From positions 351,501-415,500 of the forward strand of contig JAMWET010000805.1 of assembly GCA_024036415.1 (NCBI GenBank): DNA of 64,000 bases, written 5' to 3'. Every line of letters starts with the position of its first letter. The first letter of the stretch is position 1. Below the pieces are notes generated by a model. The model had not been told where the DNA came from, did no database searches, and worked only from the letters and a program-made list of their open reading frames with translations. This document shows positions 11,026 to 22,426 of the stretch, in pieces. The translations under genes and the position numbers were made by a program. This stretch comes from Prochilodus magdalenae. Lineage: Eukaryota; Chordata; Actinopteri; Characiformes; Prochilodontidae.

Positions 11026-13360
11026 GGTTACCTTTATCTTCCTTCCCAATAGCACCGCAATCCCACACTTCCTTCTGGGTGCAAATGATGACAAATGAAC
11101 ATGAAATGGACATGAAATGGCCTGTGCAAAAGTTATGGCACCTTTATATTTGATGTTTTATTTTTTACCATTAGTTCAAATATATGCAAATAAGAAGTTG
11201 TGGACATTTGCAGCATGATCTGTGGGGGGTGCGTTCACTTACATCGAGGATTTTTTTTTTTTAAGCATCAAATTTGCCCAGGGGTTCGCATATGTAACCA
11301 GTGTCTTTACTAAAGAGCCCTTGAGGAACCGTTTTTTAGGAGCATGTAATAGAGTATAACTAAACCAGTAGATATAAAGCAACACAGAACAAAATAATAA
11401 TATCAACTCAGAAAATATTGGAAATATACTCAACAGACTCAAGAGGGTTTCCACGATGTGAGGTTCCAACCTATTTAAAGCGAATCCACGCGTTTTAGAC
11501 TTTGCTGTAGTATTTTTTGGTGCGGTGGGACGACACACCTTGCAGTGCGGGGTAACAGGCCGTTTTAGAGGAGAGCTCTCAGTGGAATGTGTAATTAGAC
11601 AAGGGGCTAGCGAAGGGAAAGACTTGGGCATCCCTCCAGCGCTGAGGCCCGAAGCTTCAGAACATCCAGATTCAGAGTGTCCTCAGACACGGGCCGCTAC
11701 TCTCATTTCAGTACGACGTTTGAGCAAATATTTTGGTTGTTGGGAACCGAGTAGAAATAGGCTTTTGTATCCCGTCCATTTTGGCTCCAGGATATTGAAC
11801 CATCTTAAGGTTGCTGGGGTTGAATGATTGCTCGCAGCTATGAAGAAAAAGGGGCGGAAAGCTGCACCGTTGAGAGGATTTTGGAGATAGAGTGTATCTT
11901 TGGACCAAAACCGCATGAACATCTCCATCTCTGCGCTCCATGGAGCGTGGCAGAAGACAATGAGCCGTGTGCACGAGGTCGATTTCCAGAAAAAAAGGGT
12001 CTTTACAGCAGTTCTGACTTGAGTGTGTCTATACTCACAACTCCACTGTGATCTCAGATATTTGTATCTGAGGCTAATCGGACCTGTGCTAATAGAGCAG
12101 ACAGATAGAGCTAGACGGGGAATAGAGATATCCAAGCACAGAGAGACAAGAGAGAGGTTTCATGCAAAGATAATAAAGAGCTCTTCAGCTGTCAGTAAGC
12201 TTTGAACCTGGAGTTTTGCATTTTAATACCCGACTTATTCTCCATGACGGTTCGTACAATGCTGTAATAAGCCACGCTTCATGCTGCGGAAGAGTCATTG
12301 TTTGGAAACGGAGAGCTGCATTCTGCTCATACTCTTGATGAATGAACAATAATGGTGGTATTGTGAAGAGAAGGTCAGTGTGTGTATGTGTGCCAGTTTT
12401 TGTACACTTTAGGACATGACTCTGTAGGGAAACCTGACAAACATGGAGCCAGCCTACAAGAATCAGGATTTTATAAAGTGCTCTTTAACAGCAAATCTGT
12501 TTCTGTTTGTTTGCTAAGGCAGAGGTTAGGATTAGGTTAGGGATTAGACTCGGAAAATTCAGCAGCGCTTCCTATAAATCCCGTTTTCACAATGCTTTAT
12601 GCAATAAATGCATTCATAACACATTATGCACCATGCAAATATAATAACCTTATGATGTCTGGAATAAGCCCGTTTAATTGGTCATAAGTAGATAGAATTG
12701 TATGCATAATATTATATATATGAAGAGAATATGGTTATAGTGTTATAAAGTAAACATGAATGTTGTAATGCATAATAAGGCACAAGGCCCTGGTAGGTTT
12801 ACTGTATAGCATCTAGAACCTTCACAAGAGTCATTACCAGTACTTGACTAAAGTACAGCAGGGCCCTATGACATGCACTTGAACATCATCATTATAATAC
12901 CCACTAAAAACAACTTTTTCTGTAATTAAATAGGTGGGTCATCGGATGGGTCAGCAGAACGCAGGCCTAGCTTCCACAGTGCAGCCAGGAGCTGTGTGGT
13001 TAAAGGCAACCAGTCAAAGCAGATGTAGCAACAGCATCAGACCACACAGGATGGGCAGCAGTTCAACTCAGGCAAACAGAACCTCCAGATTGTTGAATCT
13101 GACAGAAGATCTGAATATCTGAACACACTATATGGTGTTAACAGAGTGCAGCAGTGACTCCAGCAGGCCTGGCTGTTACAGCATAACTAAAAGGGGGAGC
13201 CAGAAGGTCACAACGACATGAGGGCTCCCTGAGAAGTCAGCGTCGCTCTGCTCCATCTATTTGTAATAACACAGCAGGAATATGCTATATATATGCATAT
13301 ACATTTCTAACTCATATGGGATATCGGTGCAAACCCACATCTTGAGAGGGTATAAAATAC
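11026..13360. other. mostly unique DNA; one transposon-family fragment
   Basis: At about 11,095-11,200 lies a fragment of the repeat that contains GGCCTGTGCAAAAGTTATGG, also seen near 62.4 kb. The part from 11,600 to 12,200 is non-repetitive and open on both strands (a 150-codon minus frame), but it has no domain, no convincing splice framing and no codon signature. It could be conserved non-coding sequence; that is a guess. AT-rich sequence around 12,575-12,800 resembles old palindromic MITE debris. Confidence 0.4.
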
Positions 13361-13361
13361 C

Positions 13362-13411
13362 TGTGTGTGTGTGTGTAGGTGTGTGTGTGTAGGTGTGTGT
13401 GTGTGTGTAGG
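13362..13411. repeat. (GT)n microsatellite with TAGG interruptions
   Basis: Runs of GT are broken at intervals by TAGGT, giving a short compound dinucleotide array. Confidence 0.9.
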
Positions 13412-13888
13412 TACGTATAGGGCTTTTGTCCTGCTGTCTGGAGGACTGTCTGGCTTCCCTTCTCCCTTCCCCCTGCAGCACAGCGACCCCACTCAGCCTA
13501 TTACCATTCAGCTCTCGTCCCCTGGCTTCCCTCACTGGCGGAGAGTACTGAGGACTATGACAGAGAGATGGATGATTATACCCAGGAGGACGAGGACAGG
13601 CTGCACTTGCCTCGTGCTGTCTGCTCCTATCATTACAGCCCTGCACTCACACTGCCAAGGATGGAGCTCACTCCAAGTGACAGTTAGAGTTAGGTAGAGT
13701 ACAGTATCTGACCTTTGAGGACATGGATTAAACCTAGTATTGCAAAGCTGATGATGTTTCACCACTAAAAATCCCATTGACGTTTAGCCCTAGCCTGGGT
13801 CTGAGGAAGCTGGCTGTTTAAGTCACAGTAGTAGAGATACTAGCGTTATCTGCATTAGAGTATAACCCTGAGCGCTCTCCTACTTTAA

Positions 13889-14298
13889 CAAGCTCACCAG
13901 CAAAGAAGAAGTCGCCTGTGACTATAACATGCCTAATAGCATGTCATACCTAGATGAGCACTGATAGCAGATGGGGTTTGATTTGGCATGGACTGGTCAG
14001 GTGATGGATGCAGGTGATGTCTATCTTCCACTCTGGCATCAAAGAATTCTGCAGGTGGGCCAGATTTGATGGATGCCTTCCCTGACACAATTCTGAGGAG
14101 GGTTTCCTGTAGACTGGGATTTGTGCCACTGCTGGTAACTGTAGCACCTCTTCTCAATCTATGAATCCCATCACTCACACCCTGCCAGTGTTTATAGCCC
14201 CATCATCCTCAACCAATGCCATCTGCAGGAGCCTGAAGTTACTACCACCTTTAAACACATAAGGTGACATAAGGTCATTTTTTGTCTGGTGAGCTTAC
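13889..14298 (-). mobile_element. unclassified inverted-repeat element, copy A
   Basis: The left end AAGCTCACCAGCAAAGAAGA and the complement of the right end (AAGCTCACCAGACAAAAAAT) form imperfect terminal inverted repeats about 410 bp apart. A second, longer element with the same ends lies at 34.5-35.26 kb. The interiors share a block in opposite orientation: GGTGTGAGTGA-GGGATTCAT on the minus strand here and on the plus strand there. A minus-strand frame with SDGIHRLRRGATVTSS crosses the interior. It has arginine-rich, HTH-like character, but I cannot assign it to a transposase family. Confidence 0.6.
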
Positions 14299-15890
14299 AA
14301 CACAGTACCACATTCTGATCGGCACAACAGGTTATCCTTACTCAACTGTATCATTGTGCCCTGGATTCTCAATAACACTCTTTTACAATGCAGCTTGTAA
14401 TTTTCAGCACCTAACATTGCCTGCATAGACAGTGATGCTCTACTTAAGAATCAAACTTAGACGCATTAATCTGCAAGATTTTTATTTTTGCAGGAACGGT
14501 TCAGAAATGTGCTTGGTATCAGTTAACAATGGAAACCAACCATTAACTTAAGATCAGAAACACCAACAGGCAACAACAGATCAGTTATTTTGGGCAACAA
14601 GAACACGGAACTCATGGACTACAGCACGGATACAGCAAAACACAACCCTATTGTTGCACTTAAGTAGCTGGAATTAACTAAAAACAGTGATACTGCTACA
14701 GTGTTATGGCTCTATTCACATAGGACTACTGTTTTGACGGAAGGTACTGCTGATATCAAAGCACTGGTGAAACAACGGATGAACAGACAAACAAAGCGAC
14801 GTGGGAAGGAACAGGCAAACAAAGGTACAGACGACAGGGGAACAAACAAACAGATGGACTTCTGGCAACGTGTGAAAGACGAGACAGACAAGCAAACAGT
14901 GTTGGTGTATTGAGAAACGAATAAACTGTCGAGACAACTACACACAGGTGGTCTAGCTTGATAGTGTTAGTTATGCTGAGTTAGCTTTAGCCTGCTAAGT
15001 TTCTCTGCCTCTGGACCTTTGTGCTTTGTGTGGATGGGGCAAGAGAAATAAGTCTTGTGATTGGTCAGAGGAATGCTTACAGAAGCATTACCCAGGATTA
15101 GGACCGCCTAGTTTACATGGAGAGGACAGAAATGTGCTCTATTAGACTTTGAAGAGATACTTATAAGACATACTTTGTACTAGGGCTGGGCAATATGGAA
15201 AAAACTATTATATCACCATACTTTATGCTTTAATGATACATGATATACATCATCATATTTGGTTTTATTATGTCGTATGTTGGAACAGACGAAACAGAAC
15301 CTGTAAAACACCATAATAAACCTACTGTGTTTTATTGTATTAGCTATAAATCTACAATGATACTTATTGAATGTTTCAACTGGCACAACTATAATCTATA
15401 TAAACATATAAAACAACTATATAAACATTTAATAATGATAAGATTTATATTACAGAAAATACAGGTTTAGTTTCTTTGGGCTTTAATATCATAGGCGATA
15501 ACACATTCCCTCTTTTCTCATGTTCTGTTGCCTGTTTATAAAATTCTTTATGAAATCTCGCTTTCTTAGCCACTATGTAAAGTTGCTGTAAGATGTTTGA
15601 TGTGCCCATGCGAGCTCACACATTAAATGAATTCTGTATTAATGGCCCTAGTCATTCAAAACCACTGTGCTAATTATCTCTGTTGCTTTACACTACAGTG
15701 GTTTTACTTTGCTTTGCAGCATGCCTAACAACACCCTTCAACCATGGTAATGCACTTGTGGCTTATTGATGATGAGTAGCACCGTTAACACCTCAACCCA
15801 TTAGACTGTGAGTCTGTCAGTACCAATACCAGTCTGATTTACCAGTGTGGGTTGAAGGCACACGCACCATCACTGTCATGACAAAACATG
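14299..15890. other. no gene; possible MITE end
   Basis: AT-rich and mostly unique. At about 15,181 the string AGGGCTGGGCAATATGG resembles the terminus of a common fish non-autonomous DNA transposon, but no matching inverted end was found nearby. Confidence 0.35.
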
Positions 15891-15895
15891 GCTTT

Positions 15896-15957
15896 TTAAT
15901 TTTTATTTATTTATTTATTTATTTATTTACTTAGTTAGTTAGTTAGTTAGTTAGTTT
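15896..15957. repeat. (TTTA)n followed by (GTTA)n microsatellite
   Basis: About seven TTTA units pass directly into about six TTAG units, a compound tetranucleotide array. Confidence 0.9.
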
Positions 15958-16132
15958 CTCGTTTTACAGATAACAACAGACCTGCATTTCTTAATGAATG
16001 AACCAAGCATGCTGCAAAATTACTACAAATCTTCCACGTTACCTTCCATTTAAAGAAAGAACATTAGTCAAATCCCCATTTTGGAGTGGAGCTTTATTCC
16101 AACACAGATTATATACATCCTCAGCACAAACA

Positions 16133-16290
16133 GGACCAAGAATCCTTTATATCAGTGCTTATTCTGTATTGTTATTTCTGATGTAATGAGATAAAATGAC
16201 CAGAGTAAACCCATTAAAATAAACGTATAGCAGTCACTGTTTGGTATTTATTGTTGTTGAAAAAAGAATTTCTTAATGAACCTTTTCTGA
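16133..16290 (+). repeat. direct repeat R1, copy 1
   Basis: This matches 16,541-16,700 over about 150 bp. Shared text includes AATCCTTTATATCAGTGCTT and ATAAACGTATAGCAGTCACT. The two copies are about 400 bp apart in the same orientation. Confidence 0.85.
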
Positions 16291-16309
16291 GAAGACACCA
16301 ACTTATGGG

Positions 16310-16470
16310 TATGACCTACATTATGTACGATACTACTGCATATATCTGTTGTCACGATAAAACCTCATATGAATTTCAGAATTTGGGCCCCCTAAAACTT
16401 CATAATCAATAGGCCATTAATAAAATAAATCTATTTCTGTTTCATTCTATAGTGTATTTCATTCCTAGTT
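16310..16470 (+). repeat. direct repeat X, copy 1
   Basis: This is shared with 19,407-19,580 in the same orientation. Landmarks are GACCTACATTATGTACGATA and CTTCATAATCAATAGGCCAT. Both copies run straight into a (TA)n tract. Confidence 0.85.
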
Positions 16471-16479
16471 ATATATGAA

Positions 16480-16532
<53 letters not shown>
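16480..16532. repeat. (TA)n microsatellite
   Basis: About 25 uninterrupted TA units between repeat X copy 1 and repeat R1 copy 2. Confidence 0.95.
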
Positions 16533-16540
<8 letters not shown>

Positions 16541-16700
16541 TAGAATCCTTTATATCAGTGCTTATTCTGTACCGTTATTTCTGATGTAATGAAATAAAAT
16601 GACCAGAGTAAACCCATTAAAATAAACGTATAGCAGTCACTGTTTATTATTTATTGTTGTTAAAAATATAATTTCTTAATGAACCGTTTCTCATTGTTTT
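16541..16700 (+). repeat. direct repeat R1, copy 2
   Basis: Second copy of the segment at 16,133-16,290 with a few substitutions. A segmental duplication of about 400 bp involving the (TA)n tract would explain the pair. Confidence 0.85.
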
Positions 16701-18055
16701 AGGAAAGCAAAGCAACTGGTTCTTGTTCACTGCAGTCATTTCACTGTGATTGACTTTATATGACTGCTGTGGTGCCTAACCACATTCCTTAACTGTGGTG
16801 AAGCACATCCAATCATGGCTTAGTGCTGCATAATAACACAATTAGAACACTTCTAAATCCGATTCTGTGTTCTATCCGTTCCATAAAGTCAATATCAGGA
16901 CGGGATCATCCTGAGCAAACAAACAGGGCCGAGAATCATCAGTATTGATATTAATTTAGTATCTTTATTTCATATGTAATGAGACAACGACCACTGGAAT
17001 ACATGTTAATCCGTCGATTCAGTTTAGAAATCGTGTGCATGAGCCCACATGCATGCAATGAGGACAGTATTGCTTTCACTCCTCTGAGATTCGTTCGCTG
17101 CAACCGGCCCCTTTCTCCTTAGTATGCATCTAATAGAGAATGTCTGGTTGTATTTGGCAGGCACTGTGGCAGACAAGAACTCACTGACCTCTCAGCTCAT
17201 CTGTAGGGGGACGTGCCGCGTGAGGAGCTTCACACACACACACACGGACAGACACAGGCACACACCAAAGACAGCCTGCAAACGAAGCACACAGCGCTAT
17301 TTAAGCAATGGCCATCCACATACATCGCCTAGAATGGCCCTTACCCCGGGCTGCGTCGGTTCAAGCTCAAACCGCATACCCAGTGTGTTATAAGAAGCTT
17401 AGAGTTTGGCACTGGACTCGTCTGTGGTGAACCAACATCTCATCTTTAAATAAAGGGTACATGCGCATATGAGTGCTGGAACAGAGCACTTAACAGTATT
17501 TTGCAAACAGATAAAATTGATGGCAAACATTCCATTAAATTACCCCTATAATTACAGCCGAGGGAACGCAGGGGTTTGTGTATATGAGCCATGCAGCGAG
17601 GCTTCCCCCTCTGATTAGTGGCAAATGCAGTCAGCACTAAAGGAAAATATGTCGGGTAAAAATATGACCCTGCGGTCCGGTACATACAGGCAAACGACAT
17701 ATATTTCCTCCTAAGAAAACTCTGAGAAATACATTTGAGCTCAGGGCGGTCCATTCATGGTTCACGTTCAGTAGACACAGCGTAGAAAGTGGGGCATGTA
17801 ATTCAAATGTGCTCATCCGAATAACATACAGTATATCCCATGGAGACATGACTGTGTGCTGCACAAACGTGTGCTGTGTACTGCTAGAAGCACATTAACA
17901 AAACTGTGCTGATACATTTTTACCTCATACAGAAATGACGGTGTCAGTGTTTGAATCACCGTAAATCCACTCTTTATCACTTTCTCAGTGTAGCAAAGGT
18001 TTTACAGCAGTCATTGGACCATATAGAGCCCAGAGCGACTACGCGGGTGTCCAGC
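16701..18055. other. no recognised gene
   Basis: Mixed unique DNA. A short CA run lies at 17,230-17,245. The open frames at 17,124-17,864 show no domain. Confidence 0.4.
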
Positions 18056-18058
18056 AAA

Positions 18059-18137
<79 letters not shown>

Positions 18138-18147
18138 CAGAGACTGA

Positions 18148-18183
<36 letters not shown>

Positions 18184-18226
18184 CAGAGAGAGACAGACAG
18201 ACAGAGAGAGAGAGAGAGACAGACAG

Positions 18227-18275
<49 letters not shown>

Positions 18276-18340
18276 CAGACAGAGACAGAGAGAGAGAGAG
18301 ACAGACAGAGCGAGAGAGAGAAAGAGAGAGAGAGAGAAAG

Positions 18341-18373
<33 letters not shown>
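18059..18373. repeat. (GA)n array with GACA interruptions
   Basis: About 315 bp of GA dinucleotides, with interspersed GACAGA and GCGAGA units in the right two-thirds. Open frames of 146 and 123 codons run through it on both strands only because the repeat lacks stops. Confidence 0.97.
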
Positions 18374-18374
<1 letters not shown>

Positions 18375-19405
18375 TAAAGCAGAATCTATAGTCTGTTTAA
18401 CAAGGCACAAACTTCTTGGCCACCGTTGTCATGGCAACCCCCTCCTAAGCAGCTCAGTAGAGGGCGCTAAGGATGTGACTATCACCATGATCACCATGGT
18501 TGACCAGCACCGCTGTAGGTTCTCCTTAGACTGAGAAAGCAGATTATCACCAAAATTAAGTAATAAGAAATTCATAGCCAGCAGGCCTCAGATCATTACT
18601 CTCACTTCAGCAGATTATTCATCATCTAATAACTGCTCGAAAGTCTGTACATATAAAATAACATTTATGCAAGCCTCCTTTTGGGGTAAGGGAGAGCTGG
18701 AGGGAAGTAGTCCCACTGTTAATGTTTCAATCATCAGATGGTGCTACTTATACTAGTTTTGTGCATTTGCTTGGGTTCGGTCTGGTGTCATATCCCCTCT
18801 GGACAAAGCAGGACACATGGTAAGCTGAGGTAAGCACAGATTTACTGTTTTCCACATTCAAAAATAAAATCATATATAATAAATATGTAACAAATATGTA
18901 ATAAAACTGGAAAACAATGTTAAATAATCTTCATAATTATGCATTTGTTCTTAGTAGAGGGAACAATAAAGTGTATATGTTTTGCTTATTTTTTAGGTTA
19001 TAGAAAATATGTCAGTTTGTTGACTGTTTTAATGGGCTCTACCACAGTTCAGGACTGATTTATCAACTTCCTTGATTAATCAAAAACTTTATTAAAGTGG
19101 TATTTTATTTTGTTTGCAGTAAAAACAAGCAGTAAATATCAGTATAAAAAAAAAGTGAATTGACTGCTTTTATTATAAACCGCTTTTTATTTTTTGCAAA
19201 ATCCAGTGTGATGCTTTACCGGACATATTTTGACAACTTATCTATTGATGGGGCAATTTGTCTCACTCCCTTTTTTTTTTTTTACAAGTCTGTGTTTAAA
19301 TAAGTTCTGACAAGTTCTGGCATGTTCAGTTAATCACATTATGATCTGCTGAGCCCACCATATATAAAATGTCTGGAAAGTGTGAGAAGATGCCAGCTTC
19401 CCTCT
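18374..19405. other. no recognised gene
   Basis: AT-rich, mostly unique DNA with a poly-T run near 19,270. Nothing coding is supported. Confidence 0.4.
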
Positions 19406-19406
19406 A

Positions 19407-19579
19407 AATACGTTATGACCTACATTATGTACGATATTACTGCATATATCTGTTGTCAGGATAAAACCTGAATTTGTCATATGTTTACAGAATTTGGGCC
19501 CCTTAAAACTTCATAATCAATAGGCCATTAATGAAATAAATCTATTTCTATTTAATTCTATAGTGTATTTCATTCATAG

Positions 19580-19580
<1 letters not shown>
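19407..19580 (+). repeat. direct repeat X, copy 2
   Basis: Second copy of the segment at 16,310-16,470, again ending in (TA)n. A short inverted piece of its end (the TATAGTGTATTTCATTC region) recurs at 19,628-19,667. Confidence 0.85.
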
Positions 19581-19624
<44 letters not shown>

Positions 19625-19674
19625 ACTACGAATACAACTACGAATGAAATGAAATACACTATAGAATGATATAA

Positions 19675-19730
<56 letters not shown>
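19581..19730. repeat. two (TA)n tracts around an inverted piece of repeat X
   Basis: (TA)n tracts at about 19,583-19,621 and 19,677-19,728 enclose an inverted copy of the last 25-30 bp of repeat X. Together with repeat X this makes a potential hairpin of about 30 bp arms with a (TA)n loop. Confidence 0.85.
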
Positions 19731-21030
<1,300 letters not shown>

Positions 21031-21035
21031 TTAAC

Positions 21036-21762
21036 TTTACCAGGGCAGAGTGATTAGCTTTACCCAGGGCAGAGTGATTAGCTTTGCCCAGGGCAGAGTG
21101 ATTACCTATATCAAGGCAGAGTGTTTAGCTTTACCCATGCAAAGTCATTTGCTTTACCAAGGCAGAGTGATTAGCTTTACCAGGGCAGAGTGATTAGCTT
21201 TACCAGGGCAGAGTGATTAGCTTTACCAGGGCAGAGTGATTAGCTTTACACAGGGCAGAGTGATTAGCTTTACCAGGGCAGAGTGATTAGCTTTACCAGG
21301 GCAGAGTGATTAGCTTTACCAGGGCAGAGTGATTAGCTTTACCAGGGCAGAGTGATTAGCTTTGCCCAGGGCAGAGTGATTAGCTTTACCAGGGCAGAGT
21401 GATTAGCTTTGCCCAGGGCAGAGTGATTAGCTTTACCAGGGCAGAGTGATTAGCTTTACCCAGGCAGAGTGATTAGCTTTACCAGGGCAGAGTGATTAGC
21501 TTTACCCAGGCAGAGTGATTAGCTTTACCAGGGCAGAGTGATTAGCTTTACCCAGGCAGCGTAATTATCTTTACCCAGGCAGAATGATTAGCTTTACCCA
21601 TGTAGAGTAATTAGTTTTACCCAGGCTGAGTGATTAGCTTTACCCAGGCAGCGTAATTATCTTTACCCAGGCAGAGTGATTAGCTTTACCCAGGCAGAGT
21701 AATTAGCTTTACCAGGGCAGAGTGATTAGCTTTACCCAGGCAGCGTAATTATCTTTACCAAG
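21036..21762. repeat. 23-bp minisatellite, about 31 units
   Basis: The unit is GGGCAGAGTGATTAGCTTTA plus CCA or similar. Units in the middle are nearly identical. Those at the left edge, and especially the right edge (from about 21,550, with variants such as GCAGCGTAATTATC), are more diverged. Length variants CCAGGG, CCCAGGG and CCCAGG alternate between units. Confidence 0.95.
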
Positions 21763-22070
21763 GAATGGCAGTTATGCTTTCTTTAACAGTACACACATAC
21801 AGGATACGTGTGAGGTGCTAATCACTAGGTCATTATTTTGGGGAACAGGATTGTAAGTTTCAAGACAGACTAACTAAATAGCACTGCAATTTCCAACAAG
21901 CTCTAGGTATCAATGGATTAAGTAGAAGATACGATTTCCACAGTACTTTAATGTAATTATCCTGGCTAAAAAGTACTGCATAGTTGTGTGGCATAAACAG
22001 ATTGGACACAAATAAAGTTCTGAGTTTTATATAGTGTGTACTTAATGTGTAATACTACATTGAAATATAG
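21763..22070. other. no recognised feature
   Basis: Short unique AT-rich spacer. Confidence 0.4.
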
Positions 22071-22426
22071 GGCAACACTTTACTGTTCCTACATGATACC
22101 TACATACGCGTGACGGCTAACCTTTCATAAATGTTTATCCAAACAGACAATATTATCTGTAAAAGTTACATTTGCTAATTTTGCTCACAGCTTGCAAATT
22201 TAGCCTTATGACAGATGATGCCTATTGAAATAAGCCTTTATGGTAACAGAGTACCGTAGGTATTAACTAACCAACATGAAGTAATATATTAACAATTGAT
22301 AACTAATGTTCAGTACATGTAAATACATAGTTGTTGCGTTTACCCAAGATTAGTTAAGCATAGTAACTATTGTTAATGTATTACTTCATGTTGGCCAGAC
22401 ATAATCTAATGTAAAGTGTTACTGCC
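22071..22426. mobile_element. palindromic MITE
   Basis: The left end GGCAACACTTTAC and the right end GTAAAGTGTTACTGCC are inverted relatives. Inside, CCAACATGAAGTAATATATT (from 22,271) pairs with AATGTATTACTTCATGTTGG (ending near 22,394), giving a long hairpin. There is no coding capacity. Such short, fold-back, AT-rich elements with AACACTTTA-type ends are common in fish; the superfamily is not certain. Confidence 0.7.

Noticed and set aside
11683..12135. 150-codon minus-strand frame
   Set aside because: No domain, no codon signature, overlapping frames on both strands; not enough for a CDS.
17951..18410. 146- and 123-codon frames rich in RERE or LSLS
   Set aside because: Translation of (GA)n on either strand; a repeat artefact.
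21036..21762. CRISPR-like regular repeats
   Set aside because: Units abut without unique spacers and the context is vertebrate; a minisatellite.
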